Positions 38,500 to 48,818 of a stretch of 64,000 nt of DNA are shown piece after piece; positions within the stretch are counted from its first letter, which is position 1, and every line of letters starts with the position of its first letter. The position numbers and the translations under genes are program-made. Below the pieces are notes generated by a model, which had not been told where the DNA came from, did no database searches, and was given only the letters and a program-made list of their open reading frames with translations. Source of the DNA: Pseudaminobacter soli (ex Zhang et al. 2022) (GTDB lineage: Bacteria > Pseudomonadota > Alphaproteobacteria > Rhizobiales > Rhizobiaceae); NCBI RefSeq assembly GCF_014595955.1, contig NZ_JABVCF010000011.1:1-64000 (forward strand). Reading direction: 5' to 3'.

Positions 38500-40689
38500 T
38501 CACGCTGCCTGTTCCTTTGCCTTGCGCGGCAGGTGGGCAACCACATTCTCGATCATCCGCATCCCTGCATCTTGGCCGAGCGTCATGATCGATTCGGGAT
38601 GGAACTGCACTGCGGCGATCGGCTCCTTGCGGTGCTCGAAGGCCATGATGACGCCGTCGTCGGTCTCTGCCGTCACGACGAAGTCTTCCGGCAGGCGCGC
38701 CGGGTCGGCGAAGATCGAATGATAGCGGCCGACGGTCACCTCGCTTGGCAAACCGGAGAAAATGACGCCCGGCGTAGAGACGTGAATGCGCGACGGCTTT
38801 CCGTGCATCGGAATATGCAGCTGCCGCAGTTCTCCGCCATAAGCTTCCGCCAGCGCCTGCAGGCCAAGGCAGACCCCGAATATCGGCAGGTCACGTTTGC
38901 GCGCCTTCCTGATGGTCGCCGCGGTGTCAAAATCCTTCGGCATGCCGGGTCCGGGGGAGAGCACGACCAAGTCCGGCTTAAGCGTATCGAACAGTTCCTC
39001 CGGAACGGGACTCCGCACTGTCGAAACGTTCGCGCCAGTCTGGCGGAAATAGTTCGCCAGCGTGTGAACGAAGGAATCCTCGTGATCGACCAAGAGGATG
39101 TTCACGCCATCGCCGACCCGCGCGGCAGTGCGGTCGCCCGCGGCGGCATTGCCGGCCTTGGCGTCTCGGATCGCGGATATCATGGCGGAGGCCTTCAGTT
39201 CGGTTTCGGCTTCTTCTTCTTCCGGAACGCTGTCGAAAAGCAAGGTGGCGCCTGCGCGCACCTCGGCGATGCCGTCCTTGATGCGGATGGTCCTGAGCGT
39301 CAGGCCGGTGTTCAGGTCGCCGTTGAAATGGACCATGCCGATCGCGCCGCCATACCAGGCGCGGGGGCTCTTCTCATTCTGCTCGATGAAGCGCATGGCC
39401 CACAGTTTCGGCGCGCCGGTGACGGTGACCGCCCAGGCGTGGGAGAGGAAGGCGTCGAAGGCGTCCATGTCCTCGCGCAGCCGGCCCTCGATGTGGTCCA
39501 CCGTGTGGATCAGGCGCGAGTACATCTCGATCTGGCGACGGCCGATGACGCGCACCGAGCCGGGCTCGCATACGCGGCTCTTGTCGTTGCGGTCGACGTC
39601 CGAGCACATGGTGAGCTCGGATTCGTCCTTCTTGGAGTTGAGCAGTTTTAGGATCTGCTCGTGATCCGAAATGGCGTCGTCGCCACGCTTGATGGTGCCG
39701 GAGATCGGGCAGGTCTCGACCCGCCGCCCGTTCACGCGCACGAACATCTCGGGCGAGGCGCCGATGAGGAACTCGTTCTCGCCAAGATTGATGAAGAAGG
39801 AGTACGGGGAGGGATTGATCGCCTTAAGCCGCCGCGAGATTTCGGAAGGCTGGGTCTCGCAGCGCTCGTAGAACATCTGTCCGGGCACCACCTCGAAGAG
39901 ATCGCCGCGGCGGAAGCTCTCCATGGCCGTGCGCACCAGTTCTGCATACTCGCCCGGCTCATGGTCGCCACGCGGCGGGATGTGGTCGGCCGTGTGGAAG
40001 GGCTCGACGGCAGCCTCGCGCGGCAGGCCAGCGGTCGAGAAGCCCGCGCCGGAATAGTCGTAACGGTCGTGCCAGGCCTTTGCGGCATGGTGGTCGACGA
40101 CCAAAATCTCGTCGGGCAGGTAGAGGACGAGGTCGCGCTGGCTCTCGGCGCGCTGCAGCTTGAGCTCGACCGGATCGAACTGGAAGGCGAGATCGTAGCC
40201 GAATCCTCCGTAGAGGCCGAGATTGGAGTCGTGGTCGGTCCTGAAGAGTTTTGTGACCGCCCTGAGCACCGTGAAGACGGAGGGTACGCGCGAGCGCTCT
40301 TCCTCGGTGAACACCCGGCCGGGCTTCGCGATGGTGAGTGCCAACTGCTGCGGGGTCGTCTGGGTGAGCGTCACGTCCTTCTCGGCGAGCAGCGCGCGTG
40401 CAATCACTGGAAGCAACATCTCGCCGCGGCGGTTCAGCGCCTCAATGCGCATGGCGCGGCCGCGCGCGGAGATCATGAGTGGCGGATCGACAATCGCCGT
40501 GTCCCATCGGGTGTACCGGCCCGGATACTCGTAATTCGAGGAAAAGACGGCGCCGCGGCGGCCGTTCAGCGCATCGACATAGGATTCGATCGCTCCGGCA
40601 TAGGGCGTTTCATGTCGCTCTCGGACGATGGTGATTCCGCCCGCAGTGACGAACTTTTCCGCTCCGTTGTCGAGGATCTCGACCGACAT
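38500..40689 (-). CDS. trpE(G): Anthranilate synthase, fused TrpE(G)
   Basis: A 729-aa single-chain anthranilate synthase converting chorismate and glutamine to anthranilate. Residues ~1-510 are the TrpE chorismate-binding part ([37 protein letters not shown]). The C-terminal ~200 residues are the glutamine amidotransferase with nucleophile Cys in FGVCLGLQA and the His-Glu of HPES. Fusion is characteristic of rhizobia. The start at 40689 is chosen because GGAGAG precedes it; an in-frame ATG at 40701 exists. Controlled by trpL attenuation, and probably by tryptophan feedback. Confidence 0.95.
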   Translation of the reverse strand: MSVEILDNGAEKFVTAGGITIVRERHETPYAGAIESYVDALNGRRGAVFSSNYEYPGRYTRWDTAIVDPPLMISARGRAMRIEALNRRGEMLLPVIARALLAEKDVTLTQTTPQQLALTIAKPGRVFTEEERSRVPSVFTVLRAVTKLFRTDHDSNLGLYGGFGYDLAFQFDPVELKLQRAESQRDLVLYLPDEILVVDHHAAKAWHDRYDYSGAGFSTAGLPREAAVEPFHTADHIPPRGDHEPGEYAELVRTAMESFRRGDLFEVVPGQMFYERCETQPSEISRRLKAINPSPYSFFINLGENEFLIGASPEMFVRVNGRRVETCPISGTIKRGDDAISDHEQILKLLNSKKDESELTMCSDVDRNDKSRVCEPGSVRVIGRRQIEMYSRLIHTVDHIEGRLREDMDAFDAFLSHAWAVTVTGAPKLWAMRFIEQNEKSPRAWYGGAIGMVHFNGDLNTGLTLRTIRIKDGIAEVRAGATLLFDSVPEEEEAETELKASAMISAIRDAKAGNAAAGDRTAARVGDGVNILLVDHEDSFVHTLANYFRQTGANVSTVRSPVPEELFDTLKPDLVVLSPGPGMPKDFDTAATIRKARKRDLPIFGVCLGLQALAEAYGGELRQLHIPMHGKPSRIHVSTPGVIFSGLPSEVTVGRYHSIFADPARLPEDFVVTAETDDGVIMAFEHRKEPIAAVQFHPESIMTLGQDAGMRMIENVVAHLPRKAKEQAA

Positions 40690-40727
40690 GACACTCTCCA
40701 TCCGTTCGCCGCCGGGTCCGGACAGGG

Positions 40728-40770
40728 CAAGAAAAGCAAATGGCCGCCCGGACTTCTCCTGCGGCCATTT
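40728..40770 (-). terminator. trpE(G) attenuator terminator
   Basis: A 10-bp stem (40761-40770 with 40738-40747) followed on the minus strand by a TTTTC run, lying between trpL and trpE(G). This is the terminator half of a tryptophan attenuator. Confidence 0.85.
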
Positions 40771-40808
40771 TCCTCAAAATTACGCGCGCGCGTTTGGGTT
40801 GGCCGCTG

Positions 40809-40853
40809 TCAGTTGGCCCACCACCAAAGGGTCTTGAGAGACGTCCCGCGCAT
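40809..40853 (-). CDS. trpL: trp leader peptide
   Basis: A 14-codon frame, MRGTSLKTLWWWAN, with three consecutive Trp codons, 120 bp upstream of trpE(G) and 39 nt from the attenuator stem. Stalling at Trp codons would favour the antiterminator. In Sinorhizobium the attenuated trpL RNA and peptide also act in trans, which may apply here. Confidence 0.9.
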   Translation of the reverse strand: MRGTSLKTLWWWAN

Positions 40854-40912
40854 GAGGATTCATTACCGGCGAAAGAAGGTTCCGGCAAGCGGATTTCGGA
40901 TGCCTTTCCGCG

Positions 40913-41104
40913 CTTCGTCATCCTAGGGTGAAGCAGCCGCGAAGCGGCGTCGCGGAGACCCCAGGATCCATGCCGCAACCAAGCGGCCATGCTCCGGCGG
41001 AGCAGAATGACTATGGATCGAAAGCGAGAGGCGATGGTTCCAGCGTAGGCTCCCCTCCGATGGTTCCGGCATGGATCCTCGGGTCAAGCCCGAGGATGAC
41101 GAAG
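40913..41104. repeat. Large palindromic intergenic element (RIME-like)
   Basis: Ends are a 16-bp inverted repeat with one mismatch (40913-40928 and 41089-41104, core TCATCCT/AGGATGA). An inner pair AGGATCCATGCC / GGCATGGATCCT is also inverted. Such mosaic palindromes are common between genes in Rhizobium-type genomes. Confidence 0.65.
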
Positions 41105-41128
41105 GAGAGGGTCGGGGCCGCAGGTCCC

Positions 41129-42181
41129 TTACTGCTCCAGCGCGCCCGATCTCGCCGTCTCGCTTCGCCCCTCACCGACCAGCTTCACGAGATCATCGCC
41201 GGTCCGCGCGAAGCGGTGGCTGACGCGGGTGAGGATGTAGCCGGATTGAGGTGCCTTTACCTCGATACATCCGCCCTCTTCGCCGGCTGCGTGGACGATG
41301 GTGGCGATCCGGTCGCCTTTCCTGACCGTGTCACCGGGCGCGACCTCGAACAGGATCGCGCCGGACTTGGGCGCCGTGACCATGTCGATATGGTCGATCG
41401 GCGCGACCAGGCCGGCGAAACGGCCTACCGGCGGCTGCTTTTCGTCTGCGACCACGCCCCGCCCGACCAGCAGGCGGTAGAGCCCTTCCGCGTCCCCGGT
41501 CGCGAGCCCGGGATAGACGTCCAGGAGGCCCCGGTATTCCACTGTCGTCACCACGCGGCGCGACAGGCCGGCCTGTTCGGGCGGCATCTGCAGGTACGGA
41601 TGCAGCGAAGCCTCGTCGAACGAGGCGCCCGAACCGCCACCCCAGAGGATCACCGCGTCGACGCCCATGGCGGCGGCGCAGTCCTCCATCGCCGGCCAGA
41701 GTGCCTGCGGAACATAGAGATAGCTGACACCCTCGTCGTCGCAATGAAGGTCGAGCACGATCTCGTGCCCCATGGAGAGCGCGAGCAGCCGCTTCTTCAA
41801 ACGATGGTCGGCGGTCCCGATCTCGTCGCCCAGAGCTGATGCATCGGGCTTCTCCAGCAGTGGGAAATCGCGGTTGAAGTTGGTGCGGGTGCCAAGATGG
41901 AAGCGGCCCTCCATGTCGCCGAAGTGATACTGCGCGCGTCCGACCGGATTGGCGCCTGGGACGATCGTCAGTGAACCGCGTATCCGCCCCTCCGCTTCCG
42001 CCCGAAGCAGCATCGGCATCAGCGCATCGATCGCGACCGTGCCGGGCAGTTCGCCGGCATGCAGGGCGGCCTGGATGTAGGCGGACGGCTCGGACGGGTC
42101 CGTGCCCGCGAAGCGGAACACTGGAAATGTATAGGCTACGCCGCTCGCGTCGCCCGGGATCGTTTCAATCGACTTTTTCAT
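41129..42181 (-). CDS. Succinylglutamate desuccinylase/aspartoacylase-family amidohydrolase
   Basis: A 350-aa zinc carboxypeptidase-like enzyme. HAGELPG gives the first His and Glu zinc ligands and LDLHCDDEG the later His; a C-terminal beta-barrel (~265-345) with PKSGAILFEVAPGDTV follows. The family removes acyl groups from amino acids or opens lactams. The substrate is not assigned. Confidence 0.85.
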   Translation of the reverse strand: MKKSIETIPGDASGVAYTFPVFRFAGTDPSEPSAYIQAALHAGELPGTVAIDALMPMLLRAEAEGRIRGSLTIVPGANPVGRAQYHFGDMEGRFHLGTRTNFNRDFPLLEKPDASALGDEIGTADHRLKKRLLALSMGHEIVLDLHCDDEGVSYLYVPQALWPAMEDCAAAMGVDAVILWGGGSGASFDEASLHPYLQMPPEQAGLSRRVVTTVEYRGLLDVYPGLATGDAEGLYRLLVGRGVVADEKQPPVGRFAGLVAPIDHIDMVTAPKSGAILFEVAPGDTVRKGDRIATIVHAAGEEGGCIEVKAPQSGYILTRVSHRFARTGDDLVKLVGEGRSETARSGALEQ

Positions 42182-42385
42182 GGATACGGTTCACCCCAAA
42201 TGCTGCGGCACAATGGATCGAAGCGGCGGTCTCTTCAATCGCGAGGCCTGCCGATGATGGGATCAGTTTCGTCGAGCTGTGATGGCAGGGGAGGCGGCAC
42301 CTCAGGGCGCGTTGACATTCCCGCGCCGAGGCTGTGCACTCGGCGCCACAGCGACCGTCAGAAGCCCGGAGCAAGGAGCATTTCG

Positions 42386-43156
42386 ATGATCGACCAGACC
42401 ACCCATGCGCGTACGTTCCGTTCCCTGCACGTGAAGGGGGACCCGGTCGTGCTCTACAACATCTGGGACCCGGGCAGCGCGCAGGCCGTGGCGCGCGCCG
42501 GCGCCAAGGCGCTCGCGACCGGCAGCGCGCCGGTGGCGATGGCGTTCGGCTACGCCGACGGCGAGAACATCCCGCTCGAGCTCGCGCTGGACAACATTCG
42601 CCGCATCGTCGCTTCCGTCGATCTGCCGGTGACGATGGACCTCGAGGGCGGCTACGGCGTCGAGCCGATCGTCGTGGCAGGTTCGGTCACCAGAGCCATC
42701 GAAGCGGGAGCGATCGGATTCAACTTCGAGGACCAGGTGGTGGGCGGCAGCGGGCTTCACGAGATCGGCACGCAGCAGCGGCGCATCGAGGCGGCAAAGC
42801 AAGCGGTCGAGGCTTCCGGCGTGCCGGCCTTCATCAATGCGCGAACCGACATTTTTCTCAAGAACAAGCCGGACACGCACAACGACGCGATGCTCGATGA
42901 AGCGATCGAGCGGGCGAGGGCCTATGCGAAATGCGGGGCGGACGGCTTCTTCGCGCCGGGGCTTGGCGACGAGCGCCTGATTGGACGGCTCTGCTCGGCG
43001 GTGTCGCTGCCGGTCAACATCATCGCGCTGGCGCATGTGCCGCCGAAAAAGCGGCTGGCCGAGCTCGGCGTGGCGCGCATCAGCTACGGCCCGGTGCCTT
43101 ATCGCAAGATGATCGCCTGGCTCGAAGAGCAGGCCAGGGAAGCGATCTCCGGCTGA
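42386..43156 (+). CDS. Isocitrate lyase/PEP mutase-superfamily protein
   Basis: A 256-aa TIM-barrel enzyme with NFEDQ and NARTD metal-binding motifs. The KKCGH loop of true isocitrate lyase is absent, so it is not AceA. Members include oxaloacetate decarboxylases, methylisocitrate lyases and phosphonomutases. AAGGAG precedes the ATG. Followed by an SDR after 29 nt, probably one operon. Confidence 0.85.
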   Translation: MIDQTTHARTFRSLHVKGDPVVLYNIWDPGSAQAVARAGAKALATGSAPVAMAFGYADGENIPLELALDNIRRIVASVDLPVTMDLEGGYGVEPIVVAGSVTRAIEAGAIGFNFEDQVVGGSGLHEIGTQQRRIEAAKQAVEASGVPAFINARTDIFLKNKPDTHNDAMLDEAIERARAYAKCGADGFFAPGLGDERLIGRLCSAVSLPVNIIALAHVPPKKRLAELGVARISYGPVPYRKMIAWLEEQAREAISG

Positions 43157-43185
43157 CCGCCGGCTCTGCCAACAAGGACGCTCCA

Positions 43186-43965
43186 ATGTCGTTTTCCGAT
43201 CTCGTAATCCCCGACCTCGCCGGCAAGGCCGTTCTCGTCACTGGCGCCTCTACCGGCATCGGTGCTGCGCTGGCGCTTGCCTATGCCCAGCAGAAATGCC
43301 GCGTCGGCCTGCACTACAACCAGAGCCGCGACGCCGCCGAGAGCCTCGCCGCAAAGGTCAGGGATGGCGGAGGCGACGTGTTCGTGGTCCAAGGCGATTT
43401 CTCGGTCTCGGAGGATGTCCGACGGGTCGTGGAGGAGACCGTGGCCCATTTCGGCGGGCTGGACGGGCTGGTCAACAATGCCGGCGGCATGCTCGGCCGC
43501 CTTGCCTATGCCGACATGACGGACGAGCAGTACGACCGAGTCATGGACCTCAATGCGCGCTCGGTGATCACTGCCAGCCGTGCGGCCATCCCCTACCTCA
43601 AGCGGAACGGCGGCTTCATCATCAACACGTCGTCTGTCGCTGCCCGCAACGGCGCGGGTGCGGGGGCGGGCATCTACGGCTCGGCGAAGGCGTTCGTGTC
43701 CAATGTGACGCGCGGCATGGCCAAGGAATTGATCGGACATAAGATCCGCGTGAACGCAGTGGCGCCCGGCCTGATCATGACCCCATTCCACGAGCGCTAC
43801 TCGACGCCGCAGCACATCGCGGCCGGTGTGGCCAGCATCCCGCAGGGACGCGCCGGCACTGCGGAGGACTGCGTCGGCGCCTATCTGTTCCTGTCGTCCG
43901 AACTGCTCAGCGGCTATGTCATCGGACAGGTGATCGAGGTGAATGGCGGGCAACTGATGCCGTAG
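43186..43965 (+). CDS. Short-chain dehydrogenase/reductase
   Basis: A 259-aa SDR: TGASTGIG, NNAGG, and S..Y..K as NTSSVAARN..AGIYGSAKAF. Ends in EVNGGQLMP. Similar to 3-oxoacyl-ACP-reductase-type SDRs. It shares an operon with the ICL/PEP-mutase-like gene and is closed by a bidirectional terminator. Confidence 0.85.
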   Translation: MSFSDLVIPDLAGKAVLVTGASTGIGAALALAYAQQKCRVGLHYNQSRDAAESLAAKVRDGGGDVFVVQGDFSVSEDVRRVVEETVAHFGGLDGLVNNAGGMLGRLAYADMTDEQYDRVMDLNARSVITASRAAIPYLKRNGGFIINTSSVAARNGAGAGAGIYGSAKAFVSNVTRGMAKELIGHKIRVNAVAPGLIMTPFHERYSTPQHIAAGVASIPQGRAGTAEDCVGAYLFLSSELLSGYVIGQVIEVNGGQLMP

Positions 43966-44027
43966 GCGAGTGTCCGTCCCGCCTGCGTTCTGGGCGGGGA
44001 TGGGCCTGTCTTTGTCCCATACGAAAA

Positions 44028-44055
44028 GGCCGCCCTGCAGGGGAGCAGGGCGGCC
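44028..44055. terminator. Bidirectional terminator
   Basis: A perfect 10-bp stem GGCCGCCCTG / CAGGGCGGCC with an 8-nt loop, flanked by AAAA on the left and TTATTT on the right, between convergent SDR and fhs genes. Confidence 0.88.
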
Positions 44056-44080
44056 CTTATTTGAGAGTTCAGTGTGAGGC

Positions 44081-45760
44081 TTAGAACAGGCCTTCGATCT
44101 GACCCAGATCGTTGAGGAAGATCTTCTCCGACGAGGGCGCCTTTGGCAGGCCGGGCATGGTCATGATCTCTCCGCAGATAGCCACGACGAAGCCCGCGCC
44201 GGCCGACAGCCTGACCTCGCGCACCGGCACAACGTGATCGGTGGGCGCGCCGCGCAGGTTCGGGTCGGTCGAGAACGAGTACTGAGTCTTCGCCATGCAG
44301 ACCGGCAGGTGGCCGTAGCCTTGCTGTTCCCACTGGTGAAGCTGGTCGCGCACGCTCTTGTCGGCGATCGCCTCCGAACCACGGTAGATGCGCTTCACGA
44401 TCGTGTTGACCTTGTCGAACAGCTTCATGTCGTCCGGATAAAGCGGAGCGAATTGCGAAGCGCCGGATTCGGCCAGTTGGACGACCTTGTGAGCGAGTTC
44501 CTCGACGCCGGCAGAGCCGTGCGCCCAGTGCTTGCAGAGGATCGCGTCCTCGCCGAGCGAGCGGACGTAATCCTTCACAGCCTGGATCTCGGCCTCGGTG
44601 TCGGAATGGAAGTGGTTGATCGCAACCACCGCCGGTACGCCGAACTGCTTCACGTTCTCGACATGGCGGCCGAGATTGGCGCAGCCCTTGCGGACGGCCT
44701 CGACATCCTCCTTGCCAAGGTCTTCCTTCTTGACGCCGCCGTTCATCTTCAGCGCGCGCACGGTGGCGACGATGACTGCCGCGGCAGGCTTGAGGCCGGC
44801 CTTGCGGCACTTGATGTCGAAGAATTTCTCGGCACCCAGGTCGGCGCCGAAACCGGCTTCGGTCACCACATAGTCCGCTAGCTTCAGCGCGGTGGTGGTC
44901 GCTACCACCGAGTTGCAGCCATGCGCAATGTTGGCGAAGGGGCCGCCGTGCACGAAGGCCGGGTTGTTCTCGAGCGTCTGCACGAGGTTCGGCTGGATCG
45001 CGTCCTTGAGCAGCACCGCCATTGCGCCGTCGGCCTTGAGGTCACGAGCGTAGACCGGGCTCTTGTCGCGGCGGTAGGCGACGATGATGTCGCCGAGGCG
45101 CTTTTCCAGGTCCTCCAGGTCGGTGGCCAGGCAGAGGATCGCCATGACCTCCGAGGCCACGGTGATGTCGAAGCCGGCCTCGCGTGGATAGCCGTTCGCG
45201 ACGCCGCCGAGCGAGCAGGTGATCTGCCTAAGCGCCCGGTCGTTCATGTCCATGACGCGGCGCCAGGCAACGCGACGGATGTCGATGCCCTGCTCGTTGC
45301 CCCAGTAGATGTGGTTGTCGATCAGCGCCGACAGAAGGTTGTGCGCGGTGGTGATGGCGTGGAAGTCGCCCGTGAAGTGGAGGTTCATGTCCTCCATCGG
45401 AACGACCTGGGCATAGCCGCCGCCGGCCGCACCGCCCTTCACGCCGAAGTTCGGACCCAGGGAGGCTTCGCGGATGCAGGTGATCGCCTTCTTGCCGATC
45501 CGGTTCAGGCCGTCGCCGAGGCCGACGGTGGTGGTCGTCTTGCCCTCGCCGGCCGGGGTCGGGTTGATGGCGGTGACGAGGATGAGCTTGCCGTCCTTCT
45601 CGCCCTGCTTCGACTTGATGAACTCGGCCGCGATCTTCGCCTTGTCGTGCCCATAGGGCAGGAGATGCTCCGACGGAATGCCGATCTTGGCGCCGACCTC
45701 CTGGATCGGTTTCTTCTTCGCCGCGCGGGCGATCTCGATGTCAGTTTTGAACTCGGCCAT
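44081..45760 (-). CDS. fhs: Formate-tetrahydrofolate ligase
   Basis: A 559-aa enzyme joining formate to tetrahydrofolate with ATP, feeding one-carbon units to purines and fMet-tRNA. The ATP site is [16 protein letters not shown] near residue 65; [13 protein letters not shown] and the C-terminal PNLRGAP are family blocks. The start at 45760 (MAEFKTD) is the conserved one; a 23-codon extension upstream is not. Confidence 0.95.
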   Translation of the reverse strand: MAEFKTDIEIARAAKKKPIQEVGAKIGIPSEHLLPYGHDKAKIAAEFIKSKQGEKDGKLILVTAINPTPAGEGKTTTTVGLGDGLNRIGKKAITCIREASLGPNFGVKGGAAGGGYAQVVPMEDMNLHFTGDFHAITTAHNLLSALIDNHIYWGNEQGIDIRRVAWRRVMDMNDRALRQITCSLGGVANGYPREAGFDITVASEVMAILCLATDLEDLEKRLGDIIVAYRRDKSPVYARDLKADGAMAVLLKDAIQPNLVQTLENNPAFVHGGPFANIAHGCNSVVATTTALKLADYVVTEAGFGADLGAEKFFDIKCRKAGLKPAAAVIVATVRALKMNGGVKKEDLGKEDVEAVRKGCANLGRHVENVKQFGVPAVVAINHFHSDTEAEIQAVKDYVRSLGEDAILCKHWAHGSAGVEELAHKVVQLAESGASQFAPLYPDDMKLFDKVNTIVKRIYRGSEAIADKSVRDQLHQWEQQGYGHLPVCMAKTQYSFSTDPNLRGAPTDHVVPVREVRLSAGAGFVVAICGEIMTMPGLPKAPSSEKIFLNDLGQIEGLF

Positions 45761-46053
45761 ACGGCGTTTCCCTTCAGACAACAGGTGCTCAAGGCAGACG
45801 GCGCACCGACCGCCCCCTAATCCAGACATTCCCCCTAGGGTCGGCCGATCCTAGCGCCCGGGTCCCGAAAGCGTCAACCACATGCAAAATAGTTTCATGT
45901 GAAGAATACGTGTCGGAGCGAGCCCTCATTGCCGAACGGCAGTGATGTCGGGAATTTCCGGTCGGGATAAAACCCTTAGCGCGCAAACGCCGCAGTCTCA
46001 AAATAGGCGCGCGATGCACCGATTGCGACAGAGGTGCCCCGCTGCGATCGCCA
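45761..46053. other. Intergenic, fhs promoter region
   Basis: About 290 bp between fhs and the DUF2333 gene, both on the minus strand. No supported gene or clear terminator. The fhs promoter should lie here. Confidence 0.4.
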
Positions 46054-47220
46054 TCACCGATCCAGCACCTGTCGGATCTCCACGATCTGGGAGCGAGCGC
46101 GCAGCAGGTTGAAGCCCATCGTCGCCAAATGCGAGGGGAAGATGAAGCTGGATTCGTTGCCGTTGGAGATAATCCAGGGCTGCATGTTGAGCGCGCCCCG
46201 CATCTGCTGCTGCAAGGTGTCCCACAGGGCAGTCAGATTGCGCTCGCGGATGATGGCAGAAAAATCATCCTGGGTGGCATGCAAGATGCCGTAGTAGGCA
46301 TAGAGCTGGCCGTAGGTGAACCAGAACCGGTCGTCGGCGCGCGGGTCGAACCAGCCGGCGTCGGAGGCCTCGATCTGGCCGCGCAGAATGTCGGAGGTCG
46401 AGCCGATGTCGCCTGCTATGCGATCCAGGAAGAGTTGCAGATTGTCGGCTCGCGCGTCGAACGTGGCCTGACATCTTTCCAGGCTGTCGTTGAATGCCCG
46501 AAGTTTTGTGATCGCTTCCCGATAGACGCTGGGCGTCGGGCGCGTTGGGCCGCGCAGGCCGATGTACCAGGCGTCCTCGTTCCAGGCGAGCGCCGTGCGT
46601 GCGTCCTGCAGGTTCTGGTCGATCCGCGAGGTGCCGCGGGTTCGGCCCAGGGTGTCGACAAGTTCGGTGGTCGTGCGGCGCATCACCTGATTGATGCCGA
46701 GCTGGAATGCAGCCTTGTTGTCGAAGAAGGGCGTATTGCGCCAGGGAATGCCGAAGAAACCAAGCTTCGACACCAGCATTGAGGAGATCCAGGCATTCTG
46801 GTTGACGTTGAAGTCGACGAGATAGGCCGAAACGGCGGCGATCTCGGAGCGCTTGCAGGTCTGCGCGTTGGGATCGGCCTGCGCGTTGGTGCCGGCCGCG
46901 GCGCCATTGGACGCTCCCGTTGAGATCGGATCGCCCGCCACTACGTTCGCTGCCTGGGGTGGCGCGCTGCCTGCCGGTATTTGGCTCGGATAGTCGGGGT
47001 CGAAATTGGTCCAGACCTGTGTGACGTAGAAGAAATAGCCGTAGGTCCCAACAAGCACGGCAAGGATCAGTCCAACGATCCCTTTCAGGATCCAGCCCCG
47101 CTCGCCATACCAGCGCCCCAACCACATGAACGGCCACAGGATGACGCTCACCAGGACCCCGATGCCTCGGCCGATCATCTGAAACAACCGGGTGAAGAAG
47201 CTCACGATCGGGTCGAGCAT
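46054..47220 (-). CDS. DUF2333 membrane protein
   Basis: A 388-aa protein. Hydrophobic N-terminus with segments at ~13-33 and ~47-66, a low-complexity Ala/Gly/Asn linker (~85-120) and a large periplasmic DUF2333 domain (~125-385). Known across alpha- and gammaproteobacteria without a defined function. Confidence 0.8.
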   Translation of the reverse strand: MLDPIVSFFTRLFQMIGRGIGVLVSVILWPFMWLGRWYGERGWILKGIVGLILAVLVGTYGYFFYVTQVWTNFDPDYPSQIPAGSAPPQAANVVAGDPISTGASNGAAAGTNAQADPNAQTCKRSEIAAVSAYLVDFNVNQNAWISSMLVSKLGFFGIPWRNTPFFDNKAAFQLGINQVMRRTTTELVDTLGRTRGTSRIDQNLQDARTALAWNEDAWYIGLRGPTRPTPSVYREAITKLRAFNDSLERCQATFDARADNLQLFLDRIAGDIGSTSDILRGQIEASDAGWFDPRADDRFWFTYGQLYAYYGILHATQDDFSAIIRERNLTALWDTLQQQMRGALNMQPWIISNGNESSFIFPSHLATMGFNLLRARSQIVEIRQVLDR

Positions 47221-47716
47221 GGCGAAGTCATTCCCCTCGTGCGATGCCGCCGGGTGTCGTCAATCGTACAACCCGTAAAGCGGCTGGGCAGCGCCGCCCC
47301 GTCCTCAGATATGTCGTCTTTAGCCGCTCCACAACATAGGCAAGGGAAGCTCTTGCCGTTTCCAGTTGCGAAGGGTCTTGGAGAAGGCGGTGTTCGAAGG
47401 CGCGGACGGATCTAGCCGTCAGGCGTCGGTCCAATCCGACGCCTGGATGCCGGATTCGCGGGTGCCTATGCGCAGAGTGTCAACTGCTAGCGATCGGCCA
47501 ACTCGAGCGTGTCGGACCAGATGCAGCCAAGCTGCGCAGTGGTTCCAACGAATGAAGACGCAGCCTTGGAGAGGAACGAGCGCGCAAAGGTGCCTTTTGA
47601 CACACCTTTGGCGTTCATCGCCGCTTGAATCCATTTAAAATTGGTGTTTGGCTGGCGGCCTGCCCGCGCGGGAACTTCCCTATTGCGCGATGATCGTGTT
47701 GGAGAGAGCACCAAGA
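47221..47716. other. Intergenic region upstream of choX
   Basis: About 500 bp. A perfect 10-bp inverted repeat (47420-47429 with 47436-47445) forms a small hairpin; it lacks a U-tract. No supported ORF. Promoters for choX (plus) and DUF2333 (minus) must lie here. Confidence 0.45.
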
Positions 47717-48664
47717 ATGACACCTATAAAGAACATTGCGCTGTCGGCAGGATTTGCAGCCCTGCTCGCAGCAGGGCCGGCCTTTGCCGCCGATCCCGAA
47801 AGCTGCAAAGCCGTGAAGTTCGCCGATGTGGGCTGGACAGATGTCACGGCTACAACGGCGACCGCTTCGGTGATTCTCGAGGCTCTGGGCTACACACCGG
47901 ACGTCCAGGTGCTCTCGGTGCCGGTCACCTACACCTCACTCGCGTCCAAGGACATCGACGTCTTCCTCGGCAACTGGATGCCGACCCAGGAAGCCGACAT
48001 CAAGCCTTACCTGGAGAACAAGTCGGTCGAGTCGATCAAGACCAATCTGGAAGGTGCGAAGTACACGCTCGCCGTGCCGAAACATACCTATGAAGGCGGC
48101 CTGAAGGATTTTTCCGACATCGCCAAGTTCAAGGACAAGCTGGGCGGAAAAATTTACGGGATAGAGGCGGGCAATGACGGAAACCGCCTGATCCTTGATA
48201 TGATCTCCGACAACAAGTTCGAACTCGGCGGCTTCGAACTGGTCGAGAGCTCCGAGGCCGGCATGCTCTCGGCGGTCCAGAAGGCGGCGTCCAACAAGGA
48301 AGACGTCGTCTTCCTCGGTTGGGAGCCGCATCCGATGAACGCAAACATCGACATGGCCTATCTCTCGGGCGGTGACGAGGTGTTCGGGCCGAATTTCGGT
48401 GGCGCCACGGTGCACACCAACGTCCGCACCGGCTATCCGTCGGAGTGCCCGAACGTCGGAAAGTTCCTTTCCAACCTTGTCTTCACGCTGAAGATGGAGA
48501 ACGAGATGATGGGCGGTATCCTGAACGACGGCAAGGATCCGAAAGCCGCCGCCAAGGAGTGGCTGCAGGCCAATCCCGATACGGTCGCGCCGTGGCTCGA
48601 AGGCGTCACGACTTTCGACGGCGACGATGGCTTGGCAGCGGTGAAGACCGCGCTCGGCGGCTGA
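47717..48664 (+). CDS. choX: Choline ABC transporter substrate-binding protein
   Basis: A 315-aa periplasmic protein. Signal peptide ending PAFA-ADP; mature part is the OpuAC/ProX fold with GWTDVTATTATAS and FLGNWMPTQ, the choline/betaine pocket region rich in aromatic residues. Rhizobial ChoX binds choline with high affinity. First gene of choXWV. GGAGAG precedes the ATG. Confidence 0.92.
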   Translation: MTPIKNIALSAGFAALLAAGPAFAADPESCKAVKFADVGWTDVTATTATASVILEALGYTPDVQVLSVPVTYTSLASKDIDVFLGNWMPTQEADIKPYLENKSVESIKTNLEGAKYTLAVPKHTYEGGLKDFSDIAKFKDKLGGKIYGIEAGNDGNRLILDMISDNKFELGGFELVESSEAGMLSAVQKAASNKEDVVFLGWEPHPMNANIDMAYLSGGDEVFGPNFGGATVHTNVRTGYPSECPNVGKFLSNLVFTLKMENEMMGGILNDGKDPKAAAKEWLQANPDTVAPWLEGVTTFDGDDGLAAVKTALGG

Positions 48665-48683
48665 TCGAGACCGACGATCCGGC

Positions 48684-48699
48684 GGGCGCGATTGCGCCC
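48684..48699. promoter_or_regulatory. Stem-loop between choX and choW
   Basis: GGGCGC / GCGCCC stem, 20 nt after the choX stop, extended by flanking CCGG-type pairing. Such hairpins often protect the mRNA of the binding protein and lower expression of the permease genes. Confidence 0.45.
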
Positions 48700-48818
48700 A
48701 CCGGCCTTCCTTCCCGGAAAGACTGGAGCGATGGCTTGCAACCCTGGCAACCCTCGCCTAGTCGGCACCGGGCAATCGCGCGGCTCAGGCCGCCACAAGA
48801 AACGGCTGAGGGGGTAGT

